Shown here piece by piece: positions 54,692 to 63,586 of a stretch of 64,000 nt of DNA (positions are counted from its first letter, which is position 1; the number at the start of each line of letters is the position of its first letter). A program made the position numbers and the translations under genes. The notes under the pieces were generated by a model, which ran no database searches, had not been told where the DNA came from, and saw only the letters and a program-made list of their open reading frames with translations. This stretch comes from Halomonas rhizosphaerae (GTDB lineage Bacteria; Pseudomonadota; Gammaproteobacteria; Pseudomonadales; Halomonadaceae): NCBI RefSeq assembly GCF_030010555.1, contig NZ_JASCQP010000046.1, positions 1 to 64,000 on the forward strand, written 5' to 3'.

Positions 54692-55497
54692 TGCAGGAAT
54701 TTCCTCAGATAGCTGGAGCCGTATTCCGTCAGCATCACTATGGCGATGACGATCAGCAGGATGGCGCCGGCGCTGTCGTACTCGTAGCGGTCGATCGCGG
54801 TATTGAGGGTGGCACCGATGCCCCCGGCGCCGACGATGCCGATCACCGAGCTCTCGCGGAAGTTGATGTCCAGACGATAGAGCGACAGGCCGATCAACCG
54901 CGGCATGACCTGGGGCTGCACGGCGTAGTGGATCAGCTGCCACCCGCTGGCGCCCGTGGCCCGGATCGCTTCGATCTGGCTGGCGTTGGCTTCCTCGATG
55001 TCGTCGGCCAGCAGCTTGGCGAGAAAACCGATGGAGGCGAATGCCAGGGTAAGAAAGCCGGCGAAGGGGCCGAAACCGAACATGGCCACCAGGAAGATGG
55101 CGATGATGATCTCCTGCAGCGAACGGCTGACGGCGACGATCGCCCGGCACACCAGATAGACCGGTCGGGGTGACAGGTTGCGCGCCGCCCCGATGCCGAT
55201 GGGGATCGAGATCAGCACGCCCACCACGGTGGCGGTCAGGGTCATGGTCAGGCTCTCGATCAGCCCCTGGCGGATGTCGCCCCAGCGGCTGGTGAAGTCC
55301 GGCTGCAGGAATCCCTGGACGAAGCGCGCACCCCGTTCCAGGCCCTCGACAACGCGGTTGACGTCGACCTCCAGTGAGCCGACGGCCAGGATCAGGTAGG
55401 CCAGTATCAGCAGCGGCAGGGCCAGTCGCCAGCGTCGGGTCGTGACCAGCTGCGGCGGGCGTTTCCAGCGGCGCGGATAGGAAGCATTCGGCGTCAT
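54688..55497 (-). CDS. phnE: Phosphonate-type ABC permease PhnE (first)
   Basis: Permease of 269 residues, homologous to its neighbour (docking loop EAIRATGASGWQLIHYAVQPQV, then GIVGAGGIGA). Two different PhnE subunits in tandem are common in the group that imports phosphite or inorganic phosphate as well as phosphonates. It overlaps both phnC and the second phnE by four bases, so the four genes form one operon. Confidence 0.9.
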   Translation of the reverse strand: MTPNASYPRRWKRPPQLVTTRRWRLALPLLILAYLILAVGSLEVDVNRVVEGLERGARFVQGFLQPDFTSRWGDIRQGLIESLTMTLTATVVGVLISIPIGIGAARNLSPRPVYLVCRAIVAVSRSLQEIIIAIFLVAMFGFGPFAGFLTLAFASIGFLAKLLADDIEEANASQIEAIRATGASGWQLIHYAVQPQVMPRLIGLSLYRLDINFRESSVIGIVGAGGIGATLNTAIDRYEYDSAGAILLIVIAIVMLTEYGSSYLRKFLQ

Positions 55498-56318
55498 GTC
55501 GCTGTCCCTACCAGCCGCAATGTGCCCTGTGCCTCGCCGTCGGGATCAGGGTCGTCGTCGTCCTGGTCGGTGGCGCTCCAGTCCTCGGCACCGTAGATCT
55601 CGGTCAGCATGGCCTCGTCGAGGCGCTCCGGGGCATCGTCGACGACCATGCGGCCGGCGCGCAGGCCTATCAGGCGGTCGACAAACTGCTGGGCCAGCGG
55701 AACATCATGGATGTTGACGATGGCGGGCAGCTGGCGCTCGGCGCAGATCTCGGTGATCAGTCGCATGATCTGACGGCTGGTCCTGGGATCGAGGCTCGCT
55801 GTGGGCTCGTCGACCAGCAGCAGTTCCGGCTCCTGCGCCAGGGCTCGGGCGATGCCGACGCGCTGTCGCTGGCCGCCCGAGAGGGCGTCGGCACGCTTGT
55901 CGGCGTGATCGATCAGGCCCACCCGGTCGAGCAGGCGGTAGGCGTTCTCGATGTCGCGGCCCGGGAAGCGCCGCGTGAAACTGCGCCAGAAGGGCACATA
56001 GCCCAGCCGCCCGGAGAGCACGTTCTCCATCACGGTCAGCCGCTCCACCAGGGCATACTCCTGGAAGATCATGCCGATGCGCCGCCGCGCCTGGCGCAGT
56101 TTGCGACTGCCCAGGTTGACCAGGTCGGTCTCGCCCAGATGAATCGTGCCGCTGGAGGGTTCCACCAGGCGGTTGATGCAGCGAATCAGGGTCGACTTGC
56201 CGGCTCCCGAAGGGCCGATCAAGCCCACGACCTGGCCCTGTGGTACCCGAAAGGTGACATCACGCAGGGCGGTGTCGCCGGCTGCATAGGTCTTGGTCAG
56301 CTGGTCGATGGTAAGCAC
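55494..56318 (-). CDS. phnC: Phosphonate-type ABC transporter ATPase PhnC
   Basis: ATPase of 274 residues. Walker A GPSGAGKST, the signature ALSGGQRQR and Walker B LLLVDEPTASLD are complete, and NIHDV carries the switch His. It powers the two PhnE subunits. It begins 88 bases after phnD. The C-terminal 30 residues are acidic (DQDDDDPDPDGE), unlike E. coli PhnC. Confidence 0.9.
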   Translation of the reverse strand: MLTIDQLTKTYAAGDTALRDVTFRVPQGQVVGLIGPSGAGKSTLIRCINRLVEPSSGTIHLGETDLVNLGSRKLRQARRRIGMIFQEYALVERLTVMENVLSGRLGYVPFWRSFTRRFPGRDIENAYRLLDRVGLIDHADKRADALSGGQRQRVGIARALAQEPELLLVDEPTASLDPRTSRQIMRLITEICAERQLPAIVNIHDVPLAQQFVDRLIGLRAGRMVVDDAPERLDEAMLTEIYGAEDWSATDQDDDDPDPDGEAQGTLRLVGTAT

Positions 56319-56406
56319 GTTGCAGGTTCTCTCCTACGTCTCGAATACGTCTCAACGACGCGAAGGCGCGGGCGACATGTCGCCCGCACCTTCCATGGCA
56401 CGACGC

Positions 56407-57375
56407 TTAGTTGCAGTCGTATTCGACCCCGTTGGCCTCATCGATCTGGCGAATCACCGCCCAGTGCTCCTCGAAGGTGATGGGGATGAACTGCTCCTCC
56501 CCGTTGCGCCCGAACTCCTCCTCGAGCGCGCTGCCTTCCCATTCGAAGGAGAAGAAGGCTTCCTGAATGGCCTCCTGCAGCTCAGGGGCCAGGTTGTGGA
56601 CGGTGCCATAGCTGGTGGTGGGGAAGGTGTCCGACTGGTAGATCACCTCGAGCTGGTCGGCGTCGACCACGCCACGATCGACCATACGCCACTTCACGGA
56701 GTTGGCGACGGTGGCCACCGCGTAGTCCTGGTTGGCCACGCCCAGCACGGAGTTGTCGTGCTTGCCCGAGAAGTCCACCTCGTAGTCCTCGCCGGAGACC
56801 ATGCTGAACTCCGAGGCCATCAGGGCGGTGGGCGCCTTGAAGCCGGAGTTGGAGGTCTCGGAGGTGTGGGTCAGGGTGCGTCCGCGGATATCCTCGACCT
56901 CCTCGATGCCGGAACCCGGGTGGGTGATGATTTCCATCTCGTAGCCGAAGCTGCCGTCCTCGGCGGCCATCATGGTGAAGGGACGATAGCCCGCACAGGC
57001 CACGGCCAGGGGGTTGGAACCGGTATTGAAGCCAGCCACGTGGAGACGCCCGGCCCGCATGGCCTCGATCTGGGCAGAATTGGACTGGACCGGGAAGAAC
57101 TGCACCTCCTTACCGGTGACCTCTTCCATGTGCTCGAGGAAACCGTCCCATACCTCGGCATAGACGGCGGGATCTTCTACCGGGGTGTAGGCGAAGACCA
57201 GAGTGTCCGGGTCGAGCCACTGGGACGCATCCTCGGGAATGTCGGCCACCAGGTCGCCGTCGGCATCGACGAAGCGCTCGCTGCGCGCGAACTGGGCCTG
57301 GGCCTGTGAGATACCGGCGGTCATGGCGGCGAGCGTCATGGCGCCGGCGATCAGGGAGCGGTTCAGGGTCTGCAT
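56407..57375 (-). CDS. phnD: Phosphonate/phosphite-binding protein PhnD
   Basis: Periplasmic receptor of 322 residues with a signal peptide ending near ISQAQAQ. The ligand loop contains TSETSNSGFKAP, the family's anion-binding pattern of Ser/Thr residues. It feeds PhnCEE. No C-P lyase, phosphonatase or phosphite dehydrogenase gene is in the window, so the ligand is open. The ATG at 57375 is preferred to a frame opening 36 codons earlier that lacks a signal peptide. Confidence 0.9.
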   Translation of the reverse strand: MQTLNRSLIAGAMTLAAMTAGISQAQAQFARSERFVDADGDLVADIPEDASQWLDPDTLVFAYTPVEDPAVYAEVWDGFLEHMEEVTGKEVQFFPVQSNSAQIEAMRAGRLHVAGFNTGSNPLAVACAGYRPFTMMAAEDGSFGYEMEIITHPGSGIEEVEDIRGRTLTHTSETSNSGFKAPTALMASEFSMVSGEDYEVDFSGKHDNSVLGVANQDYAVATVANSVKWRMVDRGVVDADQLEVIYQSDTFPTTSYGTVHNLAPELQEAIQEAFFSFEWEGSALEEEFGRNGEEQFIPITFEEHWAVIRQIDEANGVEYDCN

Positions 57376-57431
57376 GGGATGCCACCTATGTGCTGGGGAA
57401 TGGAGCGCAGGCCTTATCCTGAAAGCCCCGT

Positions 57432-57449
57432 GTGACAGCGGTAGGTCAC
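57432..57449 (-). promoter_or_regulatory. Possible degenerate Pho box before phnD
   Basis: On the minus strand GTGACCT-ACCG-CTGTCAC: the second half site is perfect, the first matches four of seven, with the correct 11-base offset, about 57 bases before phnD. Confidence 0.4.
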
Positions 57450-57542
57450 CGAGATGGCGCGGGGATGACGCGTCGTGTCGCACGCCCCCATGCGGTGCGA
57501 GCTGCTACCATCCCTGCCATTCCCTTCTGCCTGGAGGCTGCC

Positions 57543-58157
57543 TTGACCGCGACCGATGCCCTGCGCCTGGAGCGGCTCGCTGTCGGCGAGCTTGCCGAGG
57601 TGAACCTGACCGTCCCCCCCGGCGAACTTCACTGCCTTTCGGGCCCCAGCGGCTCCGGCAAGAGCCGGCTGCTGCGCGCCGTGGCCGACCTCGAGCCCCA
57701 CGGCGGCGGGGCCTGGCTGGGCGATATCGCCCAGGCGTCGCTGCCGGCCCATGAATGGCGCGCGCGGGTGATGCTGGTGCCGGCGGAGAGCCACTGGTGG
57801 GCGGATCACGTCGGCGAGCACCTGCCACGGGCCGACCCCGCCGGCCTCGAGGCGCTGGGCTTCACGCCCGAGGTGCTGGAGTGGCAGGTCTCGCGGCTCT
57901 CCTCGGGGGAAAAGCAGCGTCTGGCGCTGCTGCGGGCGATCAGCCGCGAGCCCTCGGCACTGCTGCTCGACGAGCCCACCGCCAACCTGGATGACGCTTC
58001 CACCCGGCGGGTGGAGGCGTGGCTCGTTTCGAGAATTCGCGAGCGCGGCTGGCCGGTGATCTGGGTTGCCCATGACCCAGGCCAGATCGCCCGGGTGGCG
58101 AACCGCCACTGGCGCATCGAAGGGGCCGAGCTCAAGGAGGTGTCGACATGGACGTGA
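57543..58157 (+). CDS. fetA: FetA-like ABC transporter ATPase
   Basis: ATPase of 204 residues with Walker A GPSGSGKSR, signature LSSGEKQR, Walker B LLLDEPTANLD and VAHD. In E. coli, FetA with FetB exports iron and protects from peroxide. The FetB-type permease gene here overlaps it by ten bases, which decides the name. The start is TTG with GGAGG close upstream. It is divergent from phnD. Confidence 0.8.
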   Translation: MTATDALRLERLAVGELAEVNLTVPPGELHCLSGPSGSGKSRLLRAVADLEPHGGGAWLGDIAQASLPAHEWRARVMLVPAESHWWADHVGEHLPRADPAGLEALGFTPEVLEWQVSRLSSGEKQRLALLRAISREPSALLLDEPTANLDDASTRRVEAWLVSRIRERGWPVIWVAHDPGQIARVANRHWRIEGAELKEVSTWT

Positions 58158-58909
58158 TCGAGCTGGCCTGGTGGCAGCTGGCCCTGGCGGCGCTGATGGT
58201 GGTGGCGCTGGCGGGGTGTACTGCCGCCATGCGCCTAGGGATGAGCCGCAGCCTGCTGGTCGCGGCGGCGCGCACCGTGATCCAGCTCGCCCTGGTGGGG
58301 TTGGTGCTGGAGGTACTCTTCGCGGCCTCGAAGCTTCACTGGGTGGCGCTGATGGCGCTGGGCATGCTGCTGATCGCCGGGCGCGAGGTGATGGCGCGAC
58401 AGAAGCGCCGGCTGATCGGTGGCTGGGCCTTCGGCATCGGCACGCTGGCGATGTTCCTGTCGTCGTTCACGGTGACCGTGCTGACGCTCACCGCGATCAT
58501 CGGCCCCGAGCCCTGGTATCGGCCGCAGTACGCCATTCCGCTGCTGGGCATGATGCTCGGCAACACCATGACCGGGGTCGCCCTGGCGCTGGATCGCCTG
58601 ACCGACACGGCCTGGCGCCAGCGGGCGGTGATCGAGAACCGGCTGATGCTGGGCCAGCGCTGGCAGGAAGCGGTCGGCGACATCCGCCGCGAGGCGATGC
58701 GCAGCGGCCTGATGCCGATGATCAACGCCATGGCGGCCGCCGGGGTGGTCAGCCTGCCGGGCATGATGACCGGCCAGATACTCGTGATGTTCACCATCAC
58801 CCTGGGCACCGGCTTCGGCACTCTCGCCGCGGTGGCCGCCGGCAGCCGGCGGCTATTCGATGGCCGCGAGCGGCTGCGCCTCGACCGCCTGGCGCCGCCC
58901 AAGGGGTGA
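58148..58909 (+). CDS. fetB: FetB-like membrane protein (UPF0014)
   Basis: Permease of 253 residues with about seven helices. The family motifs MMLGNTMTGVALALDRL and LPGMMTGQIL are well preserved. With FetA it forms a putative iron exporter. It converges on the hydrolase gene after 19 bases. No iron-responsive box was recognised upstream of the pair. Confidence 0.85.
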   Translation: MDVIELAWWQLALAALMVVALAGCTAAMRLGMSRSLLVAAARTVIQLALVGLVLEVLFAASKLHWVALMALGMLLIAGREVMARQKRRLIGGWAFGIGTLAMFLSSFTVTVLTLTAIIGPEPWYRPQYAIPLLGMMLGNTMTGVALALDRLTDTAWRQRAVIENRLMLGQRWQEAVGDIRREAMRSGLMPMINAMAAAGVVSLPGMMTGQILVMFTITLGTGFGTLAAVAAGSRRLFDGRERLRLDRLAPPKG

Positions 58910-58928
58910 GTGCAGGACTAGATGAACG

Positions 58929-59708
58929 TCAGGCCGCGGTGGGATCCGCCAGGAAGGGCAACAGGGCGGCGATCAGTCGCTCGGGGCATTCGCGGTGGGG
59001 GACATGGCCGCAGGCGAGGATAAGGGGCTCAACGGGCCCCGGCGTTAGCCTGGCGATACGTCGAGGCTGCGCCAGTGAACCGTACTCGTCGTGCTCGCCG
59101 TGCAGGGCGAGCGTCGGACAGCTCACCCGACGCAATGCAGGGTCCAGCGTCCACTCGGCGAAGGCCTCGGAGTGCCAGGTGTCAGTCCAGCTGCGCAGGA
59201 CCCAGTCGGCCTTGTCGCCATGGTACCTTGCCAGGCGCGCCATGGCGGCGGGATGCTGGAAGGCTTGCTCGGCTTCGCGGATGCCGGCCAGGGTGCGTGG
59301 CTCGTTGAAGGCCTGGGCCGCCACCGTGATCAGCGCCTCGCAACCCTCGGCATGCTGGCCGGCGATCTCGGCCGCCATGCCGCCGCCCACGCTGTGGCCC
59401 AGGGCCACGAAGCGTGCGAGCCGGAAGTGCTCGCGCAATGCGCGGAAGGCCTCCGCCTCGTCGGCGATAAAGCTGGCGGGCTGTGGGCCCGGGTGGGGTG
59501 CCGACTTCCCGTAACCCAGGCGGTCGTAGGCGATCACCTTCCGGCCGCTGGCCGCGGCGAGCCTGGCGGGAAATTCCCGCCATAGCGCCACGCAGCCCAG
59601 GGAGTCGTGCAGCAGCACGATGGGGCTTCGCGTTGGGTCCGTCGTCTCGGGACGCCAGCGGGCGGCATGCAGGCCGCCCGCTGGCGTGTCGAGCGTGACA
59701 CTCTCCAT
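58929..59708 (-). CDS. Alpha/beta-hydrolase
   Basis: Soluble hydrolase of 259 residues. The nucleophile elbow is GHSVGG, an oxyanion-side LLHDSLG lies near residue 34, and the catalytic His is probably in CGHVPHRE close to the end. The substrate is unknown; an ester or thioester of the neighbouring acyl-CoA pathway is possible. Its ATG shares one base with the stop of the thiolase gene (TGATG), so the two are coupled. Confidence 0.75.
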   Translation of the reverse strand: MESVTLDTPAGGLHAARWRPETTDPTRSPIVLLHDSLGCVALWREFPARLAAASGRKVIAYDRLGYGKSAPHPGPQPASFIADEAEAFRALREHFRLARFVALGHSVGGGMAAEIAGQHAEGCEALITVAAQAFNEPRTLAGIREAEQAFQHPAAMARLARYHGDKADWVLRSWTDTWHSEAFAEWTLDPALRRVSCPTLALHGEHDEYGSLAQPRRIARLTPGPVEPLILACGHVPHRECPERLIAALLPFLADPTAA

Positions 59709-60895
59709 CAGTCGACCAGTTCGACCGCCACGGCGGTAGCCTCGCCGCCGCCGATGCACAGGCTGGCGATGCCGCGCTTGCCGCCCTTGGTGCGCAGGGC
59801 ATGGATCAGGGTAGCGATGATCCGCGAGCCGGTGGAGCCGATCGGGTGGCCCTGGGCGCAGGCGCCGCCGAAGACGTTGACCTTGTCATGGGGCAGGCCC
59901 AGGTCGTCCATGGCCATCAGGGTTACCACGGCGAAGGCCTCGTTGATCTCGAAGAGGTCGACATCATTCACGCCCCAGTCGAGCTTCTTCATCAGCTTGT
60001 CGATGGCACCCACCGGGGCGATGGTGAACTCGCTCGGGTGCCGCGAGTGGGTGCTGTGGCCCAGCATCCGCGCGATCGGCCTGGCGCCCAGGCGGTCGGC
60101 CGCCGCCTGGCTGGCCAGGATCAGCGCCGAGGCACCATCCGAGATGGAGCTGGAGTTGGCGGCGGTAATGGTGCCGTCCTTGGCGAAGGCAGGGCGCAGC
60201 GCGCGGATCTTGTCGAGCTTGGCCTGGAAGGGCTGCTCGTCGTGGTCCACCACGCTCTCGCCCTGGCGGCTGGTGACGGTCACCGGCGCCATCTCGGCCT
60301 TGAGGTGGCCGGCGTTGGTGGCCTCCATGGCGCGCTCCAGCGAGGCAATGGCGAAGTCGTCCAGGCGCTCGCGACCATAGTCGCGCTCGCTGGCGACGTC
60401 CTGGGCGAAGACGCCCATCAACTTGCCGGTCTCGGCATCCTCCAGACCATCGAGGAACATGTGATCCTTGAGTTCGCCGTGGCCCAGGCGATAGCCGGCG
60501 CGCGCCTTGGTCAGCACATGGGGGGCGTTGGACATGGATTCCATGCCGCCGGCCAGCATCACCTCGCCGCTGCCGGCGCGGATCAGGTCGTGGGCCAGCA
60601 TGGTGGCCTTCATGCCCGAGCCACACAGCTTGTTGATGGTGGTGGCGCCGATGGCGTCGGGAATGCCGGCCTGGCGCATGGCCTGGCGGGCCGGGCCCTG
60701 CTTGACGCCGGCGGGCAGCACGCAGCCCATGATGCCCTCGTCGATGCTGTCGGCACTGATGCCGGCGCGCTCGATGGCCGCCCGGATCGCCGTGGCACCC
60801 AGTTGCGGTGCGGTGAGGCTTGCGAGGCTGCCCAGCATGCCGCCCATGGGCGTGCGTGCGGCAGAGAGGAAGACGATATCGTTGGACTGGCTCAT
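59708..60895 (-). CDS. Acetyl-CoA C-acetyltransferase (thiolase)
   Basis: Thiolase of 395 residues. The nucleophile Cys lies in KLCGSGMKA (about residue 90), GQGHPIGSTG carries the His and SLCIGGGEA the second Cys. The last motif has GGGEA rather than GGGQG, seen in the AtoB branch. Start MSQSNDIVFLSAARTP at 60895; 29 earlier open codons were rejected. It is divergent from the TetR gene, whose operator lies in the shared 174-base gap. Confidence 0.85.
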   Translation of the reverse strand: MSQSNDIVFLSAARTPMGGMLGSLASLTAPQLGATAIRAAIERAGISADSIDEGIMGCVLPAGVKQGPARQAMRQAGIPDAIGATTINKLCGSGMKATMLAHDLIRAGSGEVMLAGGMESMSNAPHVLTKARAGYRLGHGELKDHMFLDGLEDAETGKLMGVFAQDVASERDYGRERLDDFAIASLERAMEATNAGHLKAEMAPVTVTSRQGESVVDHDEQPFQAKLDKIRALRPAFAKDGTITAANSSSISDGASALILASQAAADRLGARPIARMLGHSTHSRHPSEFTIAPVGAIDKLMKKLDWGVNDVDLFEINEAFAVVTLMAMDDLGLPHDKVNVFGGACAQGHPIGSTGSRIIATLIHALRTKGGKRGIASLCIGGGEATAVAVELVD

Positions 60896-61052
60896 GGTGG
60901 GTTCTCCCGGTGTAGCGTGCGGTTCCCGGTGGAGCCGCATGGTGATTGTGTAACGTCCCTGGTGCTTCTCGTCCAGAAGCATCGCGGCTGGCCTGGCCAG
61001 CGGCTGCCGCGTTGACCCGGGGTCGGGGCTGTGGTTTTCTCAGGGTCAACCA

Positions 61053-61066
61053 AGCAAGCGCTAGTG
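61053..61066. promoter_or_regulatory. Candidate TetR operator in the thiolase/TetR gap
   Basis: AGCAAGC-GCTAGTG: the first arm matches the palindrome AGCAAGC-GCTTGCT. A complementary imperfect copy lies 694 bases downstream, before the acyl-CoA synthetase gene. Confidence 0.5.
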
Positions 61067-61069
61067 TAA

Positions 61070-61651
61070 ATGTCGATGAATGTAATGAATGACTCTCCGC
61101 GTCGCAAGGAGCTCACCCGCCAGGCCGCCCAGTTGTTCGTTCAGGAAGGCTTCGACCGGACCACGGTGCGCATGCTCGCCCAGGAGATGGGCATCAAGTC
61201 TGGCAGCCTCTTCCACCACTTCCGCGACAAGCAGGAGATCCTGGCGGCGGTGATCGAGGAGGGCACCCAGAACGCCCTGGTCATCGCGAGGGCGGCCCTC
61301 GAACAATGCGACAACTCTGCCGAGGCACGGTTGCAGGCCATGGCACGCGCGCACCTGGAGACGCTGCTCACCGACCGTAACGCCCATGTGGTCGCCCTCT
61401 ATGAATGGCGTCGCCTCGACCCCGAGGCCCGGAACCATTTGAGCCATCTGCGCGATGCCTACGAGGCGCTCTGGGAAGCGGTGATCGACGAGGCCCTGGC
61501 CGCCGGCCTGATCCATGGCGACCGCTTCCTGGTGGCCCGCTTCGTGATGGGCGCGCTCAACTGGACGGTGCGCTGGTACGACCCCGCCGGCCCTCGCTCC
61601 CCCGATGACCTGGCCCACGAACTGGTCGCCATGATCACCCATCGAGCCTGA
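61070..61651 (+). CDS. TetR-family regulator
   Basis: Repressor of 193 residues. The N-terminal helix-turn-helix (TTVRMLAQEMGIKSGSLFHHF) is typical and the remainder is a helical ligand domain. Regulators of this group often respond to acyl-CoA. It lies between a divergent thiolase and a downstream acyl-CoA synthetase/SDR unit, and similar palindromes stand before both sides. It probably represses both and itself. Starts at 61070 or three codons later are possible. Confidence 0.8.
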   Translation: MSMNVMNDSPRRKELTRQAAQLFVQEGFDRTTVRMLAQEMGIKSGSLFHHFRDKQEILAAVIEEGTQNALVIARAALEQCDNSAEARLQAMARAHLETLLTDRNAHVVALYEWRRLDPEARNHLSHLRDAYEALWEAVIDEALAAGLIHGDRFLVARFVMGALNWTVRWYDPAGPRSPDDLAHELVAMITHRA

Positions 61652-61746
61652 CATCCTGCGCGCCGCCGGCCTGCCACGCTCGACCATCGTCTAGTCTTAT
61701 CCTGCCGTTCAGGGGTTGCCCCGCTCCTCGGGAGCCTCTAGCTTGT

Positions 61747-61760
61747 ACCAAGCGCTTGCT
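61747..61760. promoter_or_regulatory. Candidate TetR operator before acyl-CoA synthetase
   Basis: ACCAAGC-GCTTGCT: the second arm is perfect relative to AGCAAGC-GCTTGCT. It is close to the promoter at 61764. Confidence 0.5.
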
Positions 61761-61762
61761 AG

Positions 61763-61790
61763 GTTGACGCTTACGTCAACTGCATCTAAT
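61763..61790 (+). promoter_or_regulatory. Perfect inverted repeat within a likely promoter
   Basis: GTTGACG-CTTA-CGTCAAC (61763-61780) is an exact palindrome. TTGACG inside it and TCTAAT at 61785-61790 form a plausible promoter with 15-base spacing. The repeat resembles the motif reported for LiuR (MerR family) regulators of branched-chain acid catabolism. Confidence 0.55.
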
Positions 61791-61905
61791 CAGAAAGTGG
61801 GCGTGCGCGCCAGCGTCGGCGCTTGTCGTTTCCTTCGTCGCCAGTATTGATCGCCACCAACCTTGTTTGCCGCCACAACAAGCACAAACCGCGAGAGGGC
61901 AGTAC

Positions 61906-63570
61906 ATGAGCACCCTTCCCGACTACCAGAGCTATCTCGAGACCTTTTCCATCGATGACGTCATCGCGCGCCTCGATGACCACCGCGACGGCAAGGCCAA
62001 TGCCTTCGAGTCCTGCTGCGGGCGCCACCTGCGCGCCGGGCGCGGCGACGTCCTGGCCCTGGTGCACGAGGACACCCAGGGCCAGGTCAACACCCTGACC
62101 TACGCCGAACTCGATGCCGAAAGCGCGAGGCTCGCCGGCTGGTTCGCCGAGCGCGGCCTGGGGGTGGGGGATCGCATCGCCTGCATGCTGCCGCGTTCGC
62201 CGCAGCTGCTGGTGGCGGTGCTGGCCACCTGGCGCATCGGCGCCGTCTACCAGCCGTTGTTCACCGCCTTCGGCCCGGACGCCGTGGACTACCGCCTGGG
62301 GCGCGCCGACACTCGCCTTGTGATCACCGATCACGCCAACCGCTTCAAGTTCGATGGCCTGACCCAGTGCCCGCCGGTGCTCGCCGTGGGCGGCCCCGAT
62401 GCCGACCACGCCGAGGACCTCAACTGGGACGAGGCCCTGAGCCATGCGCCGATCGAGGCCACTCCGCCCCGCCTGCCGCGCGACGAGCCCTTCCTGCAGA
62501 TGTTCACCTCCGGCACCGTGGGCAAGCCCAAGGGCGTGGCCGTGCCGCTGGCCGGCATGCCGGCCTTCGCCCTCTACATGGAGCTGGCCGTCGACCTGCG
62601 CGATACCGACCGTTTCTGGAACATGGCCGACCCGGGCTGGGCCTATGGCCTCTACTACGCCATCGCCGGGCCGCTGCTGCTGGGCGTGACCACCCACTTC
62701 TGCGAGGCGGGCTTCAGCGCCGAGGGGGCGCTTGCCTTCATGAAGCGCCACCGCATCACCAACTTTGCCGCCGCGCCTACCGCCTACCGCCTGATGAAGG
62801 CCTCCGGCCTGTTCGATGACGCCCACCAGACCCTCGAACTGCGCGCGGCCAGTTCCGCCGGCGAGCCGCTCAACACCGAGGTGGTGACCTGGGTCGAGCG
62901 CTCCCTGGGTTGCCCGGTCATGGACCACTACGGCCAGACCGAGACCGGCATGACCTGCAACAACCACCATGCCCTGGACCATCCCAAGCATGTCGGGGCC
63001 ATGGGTGTGCCGATGCCCGGCTATCGCCTGGCGATCCTCGATGCCGAGTACAAGGAACTGCCCCCGGGTGAACCCGGCGTGCTGGCGGTTGACATCGCGA
63101 ACTCGCCGGCGCACTTCTTCGCCGGCTACACCTGGCAGGAGAAGCACCCCTTCGCCGAAGGGTATTATCTGACCGGCGATGTGGTGATCCGCAACGAGGA
63201 CGGTACCTTCCAGTTCGCCGGCCGTGACGATGACATCATCACCACCGCCGGCTACCGGGTGGGCCCCACCGACGTGGAGAACAGCGTGATGACCCACCCG
63301 GCAGTGGCCGAGTCTGCCGCCGTGGGCCAGCCCGACGAGATTCGCGGCGAGATCATCAAGTCCTACGTGGTGCTGCGCGAGGGCTTCGAGCCCAGCGATG
63401 AACTGGCCGACGAGATCCGCAAGCAGGTGCGCGAGCGACTCTCGACCCATGCCTTCCCGCGGGTGATCGAGTTCGTCGAGGAACTGCCCAAGACCCCCAG
63501 CGGCAAGATCCAGCGCTTCAAGCTGCGCGCCGATGCCGTCGACAAGGCCGAAGAGGCCCCGGCTAAATGA
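61906..63570 (+). CDS. Acyl-CoA synthetase (AMP-forming)
   Basis: Adenylate-forming enzyme of 554 residues. The nucleotide loop is FTSGTVGKPKGV, the adenylate motif YGQTETGM, and the hinge GRDDDIITTAGYRVGP and catalytic PKTPSGKIQR lysine are intact. The sequence belongs to the acetyl/medium-chain branch rather than the FadD branch. The ATG at 61906 follows GAGAGGG; 13 earlier open codons are unlikely. It leads an SDR gene 16 bases downstream. Confidence 0.85.
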   Translation: MSTLPDYQSYLETFSIDDVIARLDDHRDGKANAFESCCGRHLRAGRGDVLALVHEDTQGQVNTLTYAELDAESARLAGWFAERGLGVGDRIACMLPRSPQLLVAVLATWRIGAVYQPLFTAFGPDAVDYRLGRADTRLVITDHANRFKFDGLTQCPPVLAVGGPDADHAEDLNWDEALSHAPIEATPPRLPRDEPFLQMFTSGTVGKPKGVAVPLAGMPAFALYMELAVDLRDTDRFWNMADPGWAYGLYYAIAGPLLLGVTTHFCEAGFSAEGALAFMKRHRITNFAAAPTAYRLMKASGLFDDAHQTLELRAASSAGEPLNTEVVTWVERSLGCPVMDHYGQTETGMTCNNHHALDHPKHVGAMGVPMPGYRLAILDAEYKELPPGEPGVLAVDIANSPAHFFAGYTWQEKHPFAEGYYLTGDVVIRNEDGTFQFAGRDDDIITTAGYRVGPTDVENSVMTHPAVAESAAVGQPDEIRGEIIKSYVVLREGFEPSDELADEIRKQVRERLSTHAFPRVIEFVEELPKTPSGKIQRFKLRADAVDKAEEAPAK

Positions 63571-63586
63571 CTCCGAGGACCCTGAC

